Below, piece after piece: positions 52,361-60,626 of a stretch of 64,000 bases of DNA (its first letter is position 1; each line of letters starts with the position of its first letter). A program made the translations under genes and the position numbers. Source of the stretch: Haloarchaeobius amylolyticus. Lineage in GTDB: Archaea; Halobacteriota; Halobacteria; Halobacteriales; Natrialbaceae. The stretch is from assembly GCF_026616195.1 (NCBI RefSeq), contig NZ_JANHDH010000001.1:124001-188000 (forward strand), written 5' to 3'. Under the pieces are notes generated by a model that was not told the DNA's origin, did not search any database, and saw only the letters and a program-made list of their open reading frames with translations.

Positions 52361-53326
52361 TTAGCCGAGGCCTAACGTCCGCTTGAGCTTGCTCCAGAAG
52401 CCGGGCGAGGAGTCGACGCCACCCAGCGATGCGTCCTCTTCCTTGCGTTCTGCTTCGCGCTGGCGACGCTCGCGGAGTTCCTTCAATTTCTGGGTCTGGT
52501 CGTCGACCGTCGAGTTCGAGGTCGCGGTCTTCTTCTCGCCACCTCTCATCGCTTTGAGATTGGAGAGCTGGGAGTCGATACCACTCGAGCGAGTCACCTT
52601 CGCGGTCTTCTGACTGAAACCCGAGGTGTCCATGTCTCCGTCGTCGATATTGAAGTCGAGGTTACGGTTGTCGCTCTTCTCGACGCCACCCCACGAGAGG
52701 TCGACGCCGGACATCGCGTCCTCGATGTCGGCCGCGATCTCCTCGTCGCTGTAGTGTTCGCCCTCCTCGTCGTCCTCCTCCTCGACGGGCTGGATGTCCG
52801 CCGGACCGGGCTTCTTGTAGCGTTCGAGCTGGTCGGCGACCAGTGCCGCGCCGGTCGAGCCGACGACGAGGACGAGCCCCAGCGCGTAGAGGCTGATGAC
52901 GCCGAGGGTGGTGCCGGCACCGTAGTCGTTCCACTGCGAGGGGTAGACGGAGACGAACCAGACGACCGCTCCGAGGTCGAGGACCGACCCGATCACGGAG
53001 GCGTAGACCGCCCGGCGTTCGACCGGGAGCAACACCACGATACCCGTGATGGTGGCCGGGAGCGCGAGCATCCCGAGGGCGTAGGAGATGCGCGTCCAGT
53101 TCCAGAACGCGTCACTCTGCGGTTCGAGCGTGCTGAAGCTCACCATCGCCAGCACCAGCGCGACCACGCCCACCACGATACCACTGAAGAACAGGCCGAA
53201 GCCGAGGTAGACGTCGGTCTCTTCCTCGGGTTCCCCGATGTACCGCTCGTACAGTCTGTAGAGGGGATTGTCCGGGGTCGAGTCGCCCCCGGCACCACCC
53301 GCCTCGGTAGTTACCTCGTCTGACAT
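52361..53326 (-). CDS. Conserved haloarchaeal membrane protein beside salactin
   Basis: 321 residues. After a polar N-terminus (RLYERYIGEPEEETDVYLGFG) come four membrane helices (about 41-62, 80-100, 107-125, 140-163). The remaining 160 residues are a charged cytoplasmic tail with a predicted coil (DQTQKLKELRERRQREAERK) and an ending FWSKLKRTLGLG amphipathic helix. The tail could bind filaments or membranes. Its constant neighbourhood with salactin is plausible but remembered only vaguely. Function unknown. Confidence 0.65.
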   Translation of the reverse strand: MSDEVTTEAGGAGGDSTPDNPLYRLYERYIGEPEEETDVYLGFGLFFSGIVVGVVALVLAMVSFSTLEPQSDAFWNWTRISYALGMLALPATITGIVVLLPVERRAVYASVIGSVLDLGAVVWFVSVYPSQWNDYGAGTTLGVISLYALGLVLVVGSTGAALVADQLERYKKPGPADIQPVEEEDDEEGEHYSDEEIAADIEDAMSGVDLSWGGVEKSDNRNLDFNIDDGDMDTSGFSQKTAKVTRSSGIDSQLSNLKAMRGGEKKTATSNSTVDDQTQKLKELRERRQREAERKEEDASLGGVDSSPGFWSKLKRTLGLG

Positions 53327-53428
53327 TGTGCCTGATTACAGGGGCATCTCTCATGACTGTTTGGTTAACCGTATACTTCTTGAAAAAAGTCGCCGTGTGA
53401 CCAACGTCAGACGGCCGTCAGACCGACT

Positions 53429-53965
53429 TCAGTCCTTGCGCTTGACCACGTCGCCGAGGGTCTGGGTCGTCCCCGCGGAGTCGCTCTTCCACTCCTTCTC
53501 GTCGTCGCTGGAGCCGCCCGCCTTGAGGCTGATGCCGAGGAACTTCTCTAACTTGGACTGCATCCGGTCGGACGGAAGGGTGTCGCCGCGTTCGAGTTTG
53601 CGGACGAGACTCGCCTTCTCGTTGAGTTCGTCGGCCAGCTCGGACTGGCTCAGGCCCTTCTGCTCTCGCGCGCGGCGGATGCGGTCGTCGTAATCCTGTG
53701 CGATCTCGTCCATGTCGTCGAACATGTCGCTGCGACGACGGGAGCTCCCACCGCCCCCGCCCGACCCACTGGCCTTCGAGGAGGACGACGACGAAGAGGA
53801 CCCGGAGGACCCGGTCGAGTACTTCGTGGACGTGCTGGATGACTGCTGGGTCTTCACTTCGGTTCCGAAGTCGGCGCAGTCGTCACAGACGTCCAGCTCT
53901 GCGCCCTCGACCTTCACCGTCTTCGGCTGCGACGTCTCGGCGCCACACATCTCACACTGAACCAT
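53429..53965 (-). CDS. Multiprotein bridging factor aMBF1
   Basis: 178 residues: an N-terminal zinc ribbon (Cys4, Cys7, Cys27, Cys30; CEMCGAE and CDDC), a Ser/Gly-rich linker (about 42-75), and a Cro/C1-type helix-turn-helix (about 85-145) containing REQKGLSQSELADELNEKAS and RKLERGDTLPS. This is the archaeal form of MBF1, a co-regulator linked to the small ribosomal subunit. A TATA box lies 28 bases before ATG 53965. Length and motifs are complete. Confidence 0.88.
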   Translation of the reverse strand: MVQCEMCGAETSQPKTVKVEGAELDVCDDCADFGTEVKTQQSSSTSTKYSTGSSGSSSSSSSSKASGSGGGGGSSRRRSDMFDDMDEIAQDYDDRIRRAREQKGLSQSELADELNEKASLVRKLERGDTLPSDRMQSKLEKFLGISLKAGGSSDDEKEWKSDSAGTTQTLGDVVKRKD

Positions 53966-53990
53966 GCACGTGTGTTGACCGCCAGCAGTC

Positions 53991-53998
53991 ATAAAAGG
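53991..53998 (-). promoter_or_regulatory. TATA box of the aMBF1 gene
   Basis: Minus-strand CCTTTTAT is centred about 28 bases before ATG 53965; leaderless start. Confidence 0.5.
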
Positions 53999-54033
53999 TA
54001 CGCCGTGGTGGTGCTGGCTGTCAGTTCGACGCC

Positions 54034-54654
54034 TCAACTCAGCGCCTTCCAGGCGCCCGAGAACCGCTGGAGCGCCGTGAGGTGGCCGACGACCGCGAAG
54101 ACGACGAGCAGCCAGCCCACGACGGTCAGGCCGTAGATGGCGCCGGGGAAGACCGCGGCGACGTAGCCGACGACGCCCGAGAGCGCGAGGCGGTCGGCCC
54201 GGCCGAGGTAGCCCGCGTACACGCGGTCGAGGCCGACGGCCTGCGCCTGCGTCCCGAGGTAGGAAGTCATCAGGACGCCCGTGACGGCCGCGAGGCCGAT
54301 GTCGTACCGGCCGATACCGGCCGCGAACCCGGCGATGATGACGAGGTCGGCGTACCGGTCGAGCACGTGGTCGAGCATGTCGCCGGCCTCGCTGGCGACG
54401 TCCTGGGCCCGGGCGAGTTCGCCGTCGACCACGTCGAGCCAGCCGTTCAACGCGACGCAGGTCGCCCCGACCGCGTAGAACAGCGGGGCGTCCGCGAACG
54501 CCGGGCCGGCGTAGGCGAAGGCACCGCCGGCGGCGACCGCCAGCAGGAACGCGATGGTGCTCACCCCGTTCGGGGAGAGGCCGAGGGCGTCGGCGGCGCG
54601 GACCCACGGGTCGAGCAGCGACTTCACCCGGGGGCGGAGCTGGTCGAGCGTCAT
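54034..54654 (-). CDS. CDP-alcohol phosphatidyltransferase family protein
   Basis: 206 residues with about six membrane helices. The catalytic motif D-x2-D-G-x2-A-R-x8-G-x3-D-x3-D is complete (Asp74, Asp77, Asp95, Asp99; DVVDGELAR). The family makes archaeal phospholipid headgroups, such as archaetidylinositol or archaetidylglycerol phosphate. Overlap with the AK6-type gene (ATGA) puts it last in an operon after hisC. The acceptor alcohol is not determined from sequence, though the aMBF1-side context suggests an inositol-type enzyme. Confidence 0.82.
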   Translation of the reverse strand: MTLDQLRPRVKSLLDPWVRAADALGLSPNGVSTIAFLLAVAAGGAFAYAGPAFADAPLFYAVGATCVALNGWLDVVDGELARAQDVASEAGDMLDHVLDRYADLVIIAGFAAGIGRYDIGLAAVTGVLMTSYLGTQAQAVGLDRVYAGYLGRADRLALSGVVGYVAAVFPGAIYGLTVVGWLLVVFAVVGHLTALQRFSGAWKALS

Positions 54655-55181
54655 AGGTAGTCGATGAAGTCGACCTCGCCGGCGCTCGGTTCGCGCTCGC
54701 CGTGGACGACCGCCGCGACGTCGGCGGCCACGTCGGCGGGGTCGCGCCCGGTGGTGTCTATCTCGTAGACGGTCTCCAGGCCGTGCAGTTCGACGGCCTC
54801 CGAGAGGATGACGTCGAGCGCCTCGCTCTCGGCGTTCTCGCCCGCCTTGGGTTCGCTCTCGCCGCGGTCGAGCAGGCGCTGCTCCAGTTCTTCGGGGTCA
54901 CAGCGCAACACGACGACGCGGTCGGCGTCGAGGTAGTGCGCGAGGTGTGAGTCCAGCAGCACGTCGTCACGGTCGCCGACCCACTCCTCGAGCGCGTCGA
55001 GGTCGACGACCACGCTGTCGCGCTCCTCGTCGACCGCCTCGTACAGTTCCTCGCGCTCGACGACCTCGTTCAGGTGGACCACGTCGAGGTCGACGCCGAA
55101 GTCCCCGGCCGAATCGTCGGCGAGCAGCTCCGTCGCAGTGGTCTTGCCCGTCCCGGGCGTCCCCGTGACGACCACCCTCAC
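54651..55181 (-). CDS. AK6/Fap7-type adenylate kinase
   Basis: 176 residues. GTPGTGKTT (7-15) is the P-loop, DSHLAHYL a substrate element and VVVLRCDPEELEQRLLDRG the lid entrance, as in Fap7/AK6, a dual ATPase/AMP kinase needed for 30S maturation. It starts with GTG at 55181, overlapping the hisC stop, and its own stop overlaps the next gene. Complete. Confidence 0.85.
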   Translation of the reverse strand: MRVVVTGTPGTGKTTATELLADDSAGDFGVDLDVVHLNEVVEREELYEAVDEERDSVVVDLDALEEWVGDRDDVLLDSHLAHYLDADRVVVLRCDPEELEQRLLDRGESEPKAGENAESEALDVILSEAVELHGLETVYEIDTTGRDPADVAADVAAVVHGEREPSAGEVDFIDYL

Positions 55182-56266
55182 CGCGACAGCACCTCGTTGA
55201 GCGTCTCGACGGCCTCGCGGGTCTCGGCCTCGGTCCCGCAGGTGATGCGGACGCAGCCCGGCAGCCCGAAGCTCGTGCAGTCGCGGACGATGACGCCCTC
55301 GCGCTGCATCTCGTCGGCGACGACCGCCGCGGCCGCCTCGCCGCGGGCCTCGCTCACGTCCACGAGGACGAAGTTGCCCTCGCTCTCCCAGACCGGTGCC
55401 TCGATCTCGTCGCGCATGTACGAGCGCGCCCAGCGGGCCGTCTCGACCGACTTCTCGACGTGCTCGTCGTCGTCGAGTGCGGCGAGGCCGGCCCGGCAGG
55501 CCAGCTCGCTCGCGGCGAAAGGCGTGTTCACCCGCGCGTACGCGTCGGCCCAGTCCTCGGGCACCAGCGCGTAACCGAGGCGGACGCCGGCCAGCCCGTA
55601 GGCCTTCGAGAAGGTCCGCAGGATGGCGACGTCGTCACGTTCGTCCAGCATGCCGCGGGCGCTCTCGGTCTCGGCGTACTCGCCGTAGGCCTCGTCGACG
55701 ACGACGAGGGTGTCCTCGCCGGTCTCGTCGGCGACGGTCTCGATGGCGTCGAGCGTGAACGTCCCGCCCGTGGGGTTGTGCGGGCTCGTCAGGTAGACGA
55801 TGCGCTCGCCGTCGTAGTCGGCGAGGACGGTCTCGGCGGTGAGCGCGAGGTCCGGCGTCTCGAGCGCGTACTCGTTCACCTCGCCGTGGTGGTAACGCGC
55901 GCTCATACCGTAGTAGGCGAAGCCGGGGTCCGGGACGAGGACCGCGTCGCCCGGGTCGAGCATCGCGCGGGCGAGGTAGTCGAGTGCGCCGTCGCCACCG
56001 TTGGCCAGCCAGACCTGCGCCGGGTCGCAGGCCCAGCGGTCGGCGATGGCCGCGGTGAGGTCGGCGTGGGCCGCCTTCGGGTAGGCGGAGACCCCGGGTG
56101 CCGTCTCCTGGAGGGCCGCGATGGCGTCCGGAGAGGGCCCGTGGGGGTTCTCGTTGGACGCGAGCTTCGTGAGGGCCGCCGGGTCCATGCCGAGGTCCCT
56201 GGCGACCTCCTCGATGCCGCGCCCGGCCTCGTAGGCGACGTGGGCCGAGAGGTCGCGTGGTTGCAT
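55178..56266 (-). CDS. hisC: Histidinol-phosphate aminotransferase
   Basis: 362 residues of fold-type I PLP aminotransferases. Substrate/cofactor motifs: SNENPHGPSP, NGGDGALDYLAR, SPHNPTGG, DEAYGEY and the PLP-lysine in FSKAYGLAGVRLGY. It converts imidazole acetol phosphate to histidinol phosphate in histidine synthesis. ATG 56266 (MQPRDLSAHVAYEAG) is the family-length start. First gene of the overlapped three-gene operon; the mixture of histidine, adenylate kinase and lipid synthesis genes is a common haloarchaeal order. Confidence 0.9.
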   Translation of the reverse strand: MQPRDLSAHVAYEAGRGIEEVARDLGMDPAALTKLASNENPHGPSPDAIAALQETAPGVSAYPKAAHADLTAAIADRWACDPAQVWLANGGDGALDYLARAMLDPGDAVLVPDPGFAYYGMSARYHHGEVNEYALETPDLALTAETVLADYDGERIVYLTSPHNPTGGTFTLDAIETVADETGEDTLVVVDEAYGEYAETESARGMLDERDDVAILRTFSKAYGLAGVRLGYALVPEDWADAYARVNTPFAASELACRAGLAALDDDEHVEKSVETARWARSYMRDEIEAPVWESEGNFVLVDVSEARGEAAAAVVADEMQREGVIVRDCTSFGLPGCVRITCGTEAETREAVETLNEVLSR

Positions 56267-56314
56267 GTGCGACAGACCGGCCCGCGGGGCCTTAAGCGTA
56301 GTCAACCCGGCTGG

Positions 56315-57592
56315 TCATTCGATGGCCTGGGCCCGGGCCCTGGCACGCTCGAGAATCGCGGGACGGCCCCGAACCGACAGCGAGACGGACTCGCCGTAGT
56401 CGACCGCGTCCACGGCCGCGTGCTCGTGGCACCACGAGACGAACTGCTGGGTCGCCGGACCGTGGGAGAGGTCGAATTCGGCGGACTCGGTCGGCAGAGC
56501 CTCGACGATGCGAGCTCGAAGCTCCTCCAGACCGACGTCCTCGGTCGCGCTCGCGACGACCGGGTCGGGCGCGACGTCGGATAGTTCCGTCTTCCGGCGC
56601 GCCAGTTCGGCCTCGGTGAGCTGGTCGGCCTTGTTGAACACGGTGACGACCCGTCCGTCCGTCTCGGCTATCTCGTCGCGACAGGTCTCGATGCGGTCTC
56701 TGAGCGCCGAAACCGGCTTGCTCGCGTCGACCACGAGGACGACCACGTCGGCGTCGTGGACCGCCGTCAGGGTCGACCGGAACGCCTCGACCAGGTCGTG
56801 CGGGAGGTCCCGGATGAACCCGACTGTGTCCGAGAGCAGCACCATCCGGCCGGCCATGGTGGCCCGGCGGGTCGTCGTCTCCAGCGTCTTGAACAGGCGG
56901 TCCTCGACGCCGGCAGTCTCCCCGAGGTCGTCGTGTGCCGGGTCGGCCTCGTCGAGGGCGAGGTCGTCCGCGAGCCGGTGCAGGAGCGTCGACTTCCCGG
57001 CGTTCGTGTACCCCGCGAGGGCGACGAAGTCGAAGCCGGCCTCCCGCCTCCGGTCGCGGCCCGGGTCCGGCTCGTCCGGGAGCGCGTTCAGTTTGTTCTG
57101 GACCCGGTCGATGCGCAGTTTCACCTCGCGGATCCACTCGCCCTCGGGGTCGTGGGTGGGGATCCCATTGTACTCGAGGTCCTCGCTCTGGACCTCCCGG
57201 CGGCGGTGGAGTTCGTGCCGCAGGCGGGCGAGTTCGACCTGCAACTGGGCGCGCTTCGTGGTCGCGCCGGCCTCGAAGATGTCGAGGATGAGCCGGTAGC
57301 GGTCCCGGACCTCGGTCCCGTCGGGGAGCCGGTCGGTGAGGTTGAACAATTGGGCGGGCGAGAGCCGGTTGTCGACGATGACGGTGTCGGCGTCGTGCTC
57401 CCGGACCGCCGCGGCCACCTCGTCGACCTTCCCGGCACCGAGGTCGTACGTCGGGTCCTCCGGCCGGGTCTGGGTGTAGATCGCCTCGGTCTCGAAGCCG
57501 GCAGCCTCGGTGAGGGCCTCGATTTCTGCTGTGTTCGGTGTTTCCGTGTCTGTTCGTGCGGCGACGATGGCGTGTGATGACTGTCGTGACAT
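56315..57592 (-). CDS. hflX: GTPase HflX
   Basis: 425 residues. The N-terminal domain (about 1-185) has the HflX-type RLSPAQLFNLTDRL and ILDIFEAGATTKRAQLQVEL, with a coiled helix bundle, then the G domain: G1 GYTNAGKST (194-202), G2 threonines in LETTTRR, G3 DTVGFIRDLP, LVEAFRSTL and G4 FNKADQL. HflX binds the large ribosomal subunit and rescues stalled ribosomes. It is transcribed alone with no clear TATA at the expected place. Confidence 0.92.
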   Translation of the reverse strand: MSRQSSHAIVAARTDTETPNTAEIEALTEAAGFETEAIYTQTRPEDPTYDLGAGKVDEVAAAVREHDADTVIVDNRLSPAQLFNLTDRLPDGTEVRDRYRLILDIFEAGATTKRAQLQVELARLRHELHRRREVQSEDLEYNGIPTHDPEGEWIREVKLRIDRVQNKLNALPDEPDPGRDRRREAGFDFVALAGYTNAGKSTLLHRLADDLALDEADPAHDDLGETAGVEDRLFKTLETTTRRATMAGRMVLLSDTVGFIRDLPHDLVEAFRSTLTAVHDADVVVLVVDASKPVSALRDRIETCRDEIAETDGRVVTVFNKADQLTEAELARRKTELSDVAPDPVVASATEDVGLEELRARIVEALPTESAEFDLSHGPATQQFVSWCHEHAAVDAVDYGESVSLSVRGRPAILERARARAQAIE

Positions 57593-58185
57593 CGTGTATC
57601 GGTCAGTGTCGTGGTCTGCGGACGATTCGGGGGACGCGAGGGTGAGCTAGCAGCTCGTCGACTGGTATCGAGAGCCGGGGCTCGACGCGTCGGGTTCTAT
57701 CCCAGCGACGCGGTCGCAGCGTCGCTCCGGGAGTTCGAGAGGGTGAGGAGACGCGCGGTCGACGCTAGCCGTGTCGGCTGTGAACGTCGGTGACGCGGGC
57801 GACCCCTCGTCAGAAAGTGGATAGGGTTTCCATGGACGACCTAGCAGCAAGATCGAGTCATTCCCGGATAAGCGTACCCCGCCAATGCGACTTTTTGTCA
57901 TACTCGGTCCGAGCGACAGCTGCCGGTCCCGGTTTCGCGAGAGAACGTGTCTGTGAACCGACCGCATTCGCGGGCCGACCGCGCCCGAGAGGCGACTCAT
58001 ACACTATATTTCGCTATATCAAATCGGTGGTTCTGGGGGAACCACTGTTCCGGAGAACAGGACCGTGTTGTCCCTGTCCGAAGCAGTCAGAACGCTTTGA
58101 ACCTGCTAGCGAACGGATGGGCTGGTTCGTTTTGGCGCGCCTAAAATCCAGAACGCTTTTCAATAATTAGGCAAGCCTAAATCCT
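57593..58185. other. Long control region between hflX and the iron-binding lipoprotein gene
   Basis: About 590 bases without a credible gene. Near 58001-58020 is an AT-rich ATATTTCGCTATATC resembling part of the 29-bp repeats. 58130-58146 and 58167-58180 are palindromic boxes of the DtxR sort, placed around the start of the downstream gene. The remainder is ordinary GC-rich sequence. Confidence 0.4.
58130..58180 (+). promoter_or_regulatory. Iron-type operator and promoter
   Basis: TTAGGCAAGCCTAA (58167-58180) has perfect arms TTAGGC/GCCTAA about a 2-bp centre, like half of the DtxR/IdeR/SirR box (TTAGG..CCTAA). An imperfect dyad TTTTGGCGCGCCTAAAA (58130-58146) lies upstream. The TATA-like CTTTTCAATA (58155-58164) sits between them, 26 bases before ATG 58186. 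Bound repressor would block the promoter in iron-replete cells. Confidence 0.55.
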
Positions 58186-59469
58186 ATGCCGAAGGAAAAT
58201 CGAGACGAGAGCGCACCGACACGGCGTGACTACATGAAGTACGGCGGGGCAGTCATCGGCGGCGGACTGCTCGCCGGGTGTACGGGCCAGTCCGATTCCG
58301 CATCGACCCCGGAGTCCACGACCACCGAGACTGCAACTTCGGGGGTGACGGACACGGAGGCAGGGGAAGAGACAGAGACCGCGACCGACGACGGCTCCTT
58401 CACCGTCGAGATGTTCCCCGTCGGCGAGGTCGAGTTCGACTCCGTTCCGGAGTCGGTGACGACGTACTCCATGGCGTGGGCCGACATGGTGATCTCGCTC
58501 GGGCAGGCAGACAAGCTCCAGACCGATAGATTGAGCGGCCCCACGCTGTTCTACGACCGGTTCGACATCGACTACGACAGGGACTGGCCGCCGCTCTGGC
58601 AGGACGGCGGGATGCCGAAGGAGGTCTTCTACGAGCACGACCCCGACGCGTTCCTCATCGACCCGAACCTGATCCAGGCGTGGGACGACAACTGGGACGA
58701 CTCGGACGTCGAGGAGATCGAGTCGAACGTCGCCCCGTTCTTCGGGTGCATGAACCGTCGCTTCCGGAACAAGTGGCAGCAGAAGCTGGGCTACGCCAAG
58801 AATGCTCCGTCGATGCTGGAAGCGTTCGACAAGGTCGGGACGGTGCTCGACGAACGGGACAGGGTCGATGCGTGGCTGGACCTGCACGAGGACCTGCAGG
58901 CCGAGGTGCAGTCGCGACTCCCCTCCGGCGACGACACGCCGTCCATCGGGCTGATCAACAGCGGATCGTCGCCGGATACGGGCGAGTTCTACGTCCTGTA
59001 CCTCGAGGACGACGGCTACGAGATGAAGCCCTACCGCGACCTCGGCCTCGTCGACGACGACGCCTTCGCTGGCGTCGAGACCGGCCAGTACGGCAAGACC
59101 GACTACGAGACGCTGCTGGAGGTCGACCCGGACGTCCTCGTCGTCCACTGGGGCATCACGACGGGGTCGGTGACGTGGGGCGGGGACGGCGCGTTCGACG
59201 CCGAGCAGTTCCGCGAGCAGTTCGTCACGCCGATGGAGGAACACGAGGTCGGCAGTCAGCTCACCGCCGTCGAGAACGGACGCGTGATCCCCGGCCCGAC
59301 CGCAGAACAGGGCCCGCTCATCAACGCCTTCCAGACAGAACTGACCGCCCGCCTGTTCTACCCCGAGGAGTTCGGCGAGATCGACTTCGAGGCACCGCTC
59401 GACGTCCCCGAGGAGGACCAGCTGTTCGACCGCCAGCGGGTCGCGGACATCATCGACGGCGAGATCTGA
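58186..59469 (+). CDS. Tat-exported siderophore/iron-binding lipoprotein
   Basis: 427 residues. Twin-arginine signal with lipobox (TRRDYMKYGG..., Cys32 in LAGCTGQ), a Thr/Ser/Glu linker (33-62), then a two-lobe binding domain with a long connecting helix: ESVTTYSMAWADMVISLG, DPDVLVVHWG and EQGPLINAFQTELTARLFYPEEFG near the C-terminus, typical of FecB/FepB-type proteins. A DtxR-like box in front points to iron repression. No permease or ATPase is adjacent. The next gene, a broken flavoprotein, overlaps its stop. Confidence 0.8.
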   Translation: MPKENRDESAPTRRDYMKYGGAVIGGGLLAGCTGQSDSASTPESTTTETATSGVTDTEAGEETETATDDGSFTVEMFPVGEVEFDSVPESVTTYSMAWADMVISLGQADKLQTDRLSGPTLFYDRFDIDYDRDWPPLWQDGGMPKEVFYEHDPDAFLIDPNLIQAWDDNWDDSDVEEIESNVAPFFGCMNRRFRNKWQQKLGYAKNAPSMLEAFDKVGTVLDERDRVDAWLDLHEDLQAEVQSRLPSGDDTPSIGLINSGSSPDTGEFYVLYLEDDGYEMKPYRDLGLVDDDAFAGVETGQYGKTDYETLLEVDPDVLVVHWGITTGSVTWGGDGAFDAEQFREQFVTPMEEHEVGSQLTAVENGRVIPGPTAEQGPLINAFQTELTARLFYPEEFGEIDFEAPLDVPEEDQLFDRQRVADIIDGEI

Positions 59470-59627
59470 TGGCGACCACGACCACCGAAGCCGAGTTCGA
59501 CGACGATGTCGCCGTGATAGGGGGCGGCCCGGCCGGGTGTTCAGCGGCCGTCTTCACGGGTCGATAGGGACTGGAAACGGTGGTCCTCGACCGCGCTCGC
59601 GAGACTATCGAACGGCTTCGAGTGGAG
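59469..59627 (+). pseudogene. Broken FAD/NAD(P) oxidoreductase gene next to the iron-binding gene
   Basis: The frame starts at ATG 59469 (overlapping the upstream TGA) and encodes DVAVIGGGPAGCSAAVFTGR, the FAD-binding start of a thioredoxin-reductase-like flavoprotein. A TAG at 59565-59567 stands where tyrosine would be expected. The same frame continues GLETVVLDRARETIERL, still resembling the family, then loses similarity by about 59620; the halocyanin gene ends at 59664 on the other strand. So the gene is both interrupted and truncated, a remnant of a likely siderophore reductase. Confidence 0.6.
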
Positions 59628-59663
59628 CAAGTCGACCGAGAGAGAAGGCGGGAGGCTGAGGTG

Positions 59664-60623
59664 CTACTCGTTCGGCTGGGTCGTGTCCTTGTAGTGGACG
59701 TACAGGCCGAGGCCGAGGGGCGCCGCGATGGCCGTCGCGCCGAGGCCGGCCGTCGCGTAGGCTCGCGCGGTCGGCACGGTCTGGACGCCGTCGCCGACGA
59801 GGACGACGCCGCGCATGCCCTGCTCGCCGTAGTCCTCGCAGTAGTACTTGCTCACGCCGTCGCCGCCGAACTCAAGGGCGTACTCCGTGCCCGAGCTGGC
59901 GACGCGCTCGCTCTGGAAGCCGAGGTCGTCGTCGACGACGCTGTACGCGCCGGCCGAGCCGACCCACTCCCAGACGACTGTCGTCCCGGGGTCGACGTGG
60001 ATGGCCGCGGGCTCGAAGGCGAACTCGCCGCCGTTCCCGTCGGCGCCGACCTTCACGCGGACCTCCTCCTTGCCGCGCATGTCGACGACGTCGGTGTAGT
60101 TATCCACACCCGCCAGCCAGCCGTCGAAGGTCGGGCCGGTGGGTTCGGTGGGTTCCGGTTCGGGGGCGGCCAGCGACACCTCGGCGTCGCCAACGACGAG
60201 TGCGCCCTTCATGCCCATCGGCTCGTGGGGCGCACAGACGTAGCGGTAGACACCGGCCTCCTCGGCCGCGTACTCGAACGTCGCGCCCTCCTCGGAGAGC
60301 ATCTCGGACTCGAAGGAGCCGTCCTTCGCGACGACGTTGTGCATGCCGCCCTTGCCGGACCACTTCCAGACGACCGTCGTCCCGGGGTCGACCCGGACGG
60401 CTGCAGGGCTGAAGCCGAAGGCGCCACCGTTGCCCTCGCCGCCGACCGTGATGGTCACCTCGTCCTGTCCGGTCGCGTCGGTCAGGCCGGAGACGTTGTC
60501 CGTGTTAGCGAACCAGTCGGCGAGGGATTCGGCCCCTTCCTCCTGTGCGCCGACGGGGGAGGCGAGCGCGAGGCCCGCGACGCCGGCCCCGGCCGTCGCC
60601 CGCAGGAAGTCACGTCGGTCCAT
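59664..60623 (-). CDS. Halocyanin with two blue-copper domains, one without copper ligands
   Basis: 319 residues. A Tat signal (RRDFLRATAGAGVAGLALA) leads to domain 1 with the complete type-1 copper set His95, Cys130, His133, Met138. Domain 2 (about 165-280) keeps the fold (FAFEPAAIHVDPGTTVVWEW), Cys262 and Met270, but both histidines are Tyr (227 and 265). A C-terminal membrane helix (about 288-308) anchors it. Halocyanins carry electrons outside the cell membrane. The multicopper oxidase gene ends three bases upstream, so they are co-transcribed. Confidence 0.85.
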   Translation of the reverse strand: MDRRDFLRATAGAGVAGLALASPVGAQEEGAESLADWFANTDNVSGLTDATGQDEVTITVGGEGNGGAFGFSPAAVRVDPGTTVVWKWSGKGGMHNVVAKDGSFESEMLSEEGATFEYAAEEAGVYRYVCAPHEPMGMKGALVVGDAEVSLAAPEPEPTEPTGPTFDGWLAGVDNYTDVVDMRGKEEVRVKVGADGNGGEFAFEPAAIHVDPGTTVVWEWVGSAGAYSVVDDDLGFQSERVASSGTEYALEFGGDGVSKYYCEDYGEQGMRGVVLVGDGVQTVPTARAYATAGLGATAIAAPLGLGLYVHYKDTTQPNE

Positions 60624-60626
60624 GGC

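Noticed and set aside
57790-58170. A 126-codon frame upstream of the iron-binding gene
   Set aside because: It crosses the palindromic operator and promoter, has unusual composition and no similarity to known proteins.
59565-59567. Readthrough of the TAG as an unusual amino acid in the flavoprotein gene
   Set aside because: The downstream sequence loses family similarity within about 20 codons and runs into the next gene, so decay is the simpler explanation.
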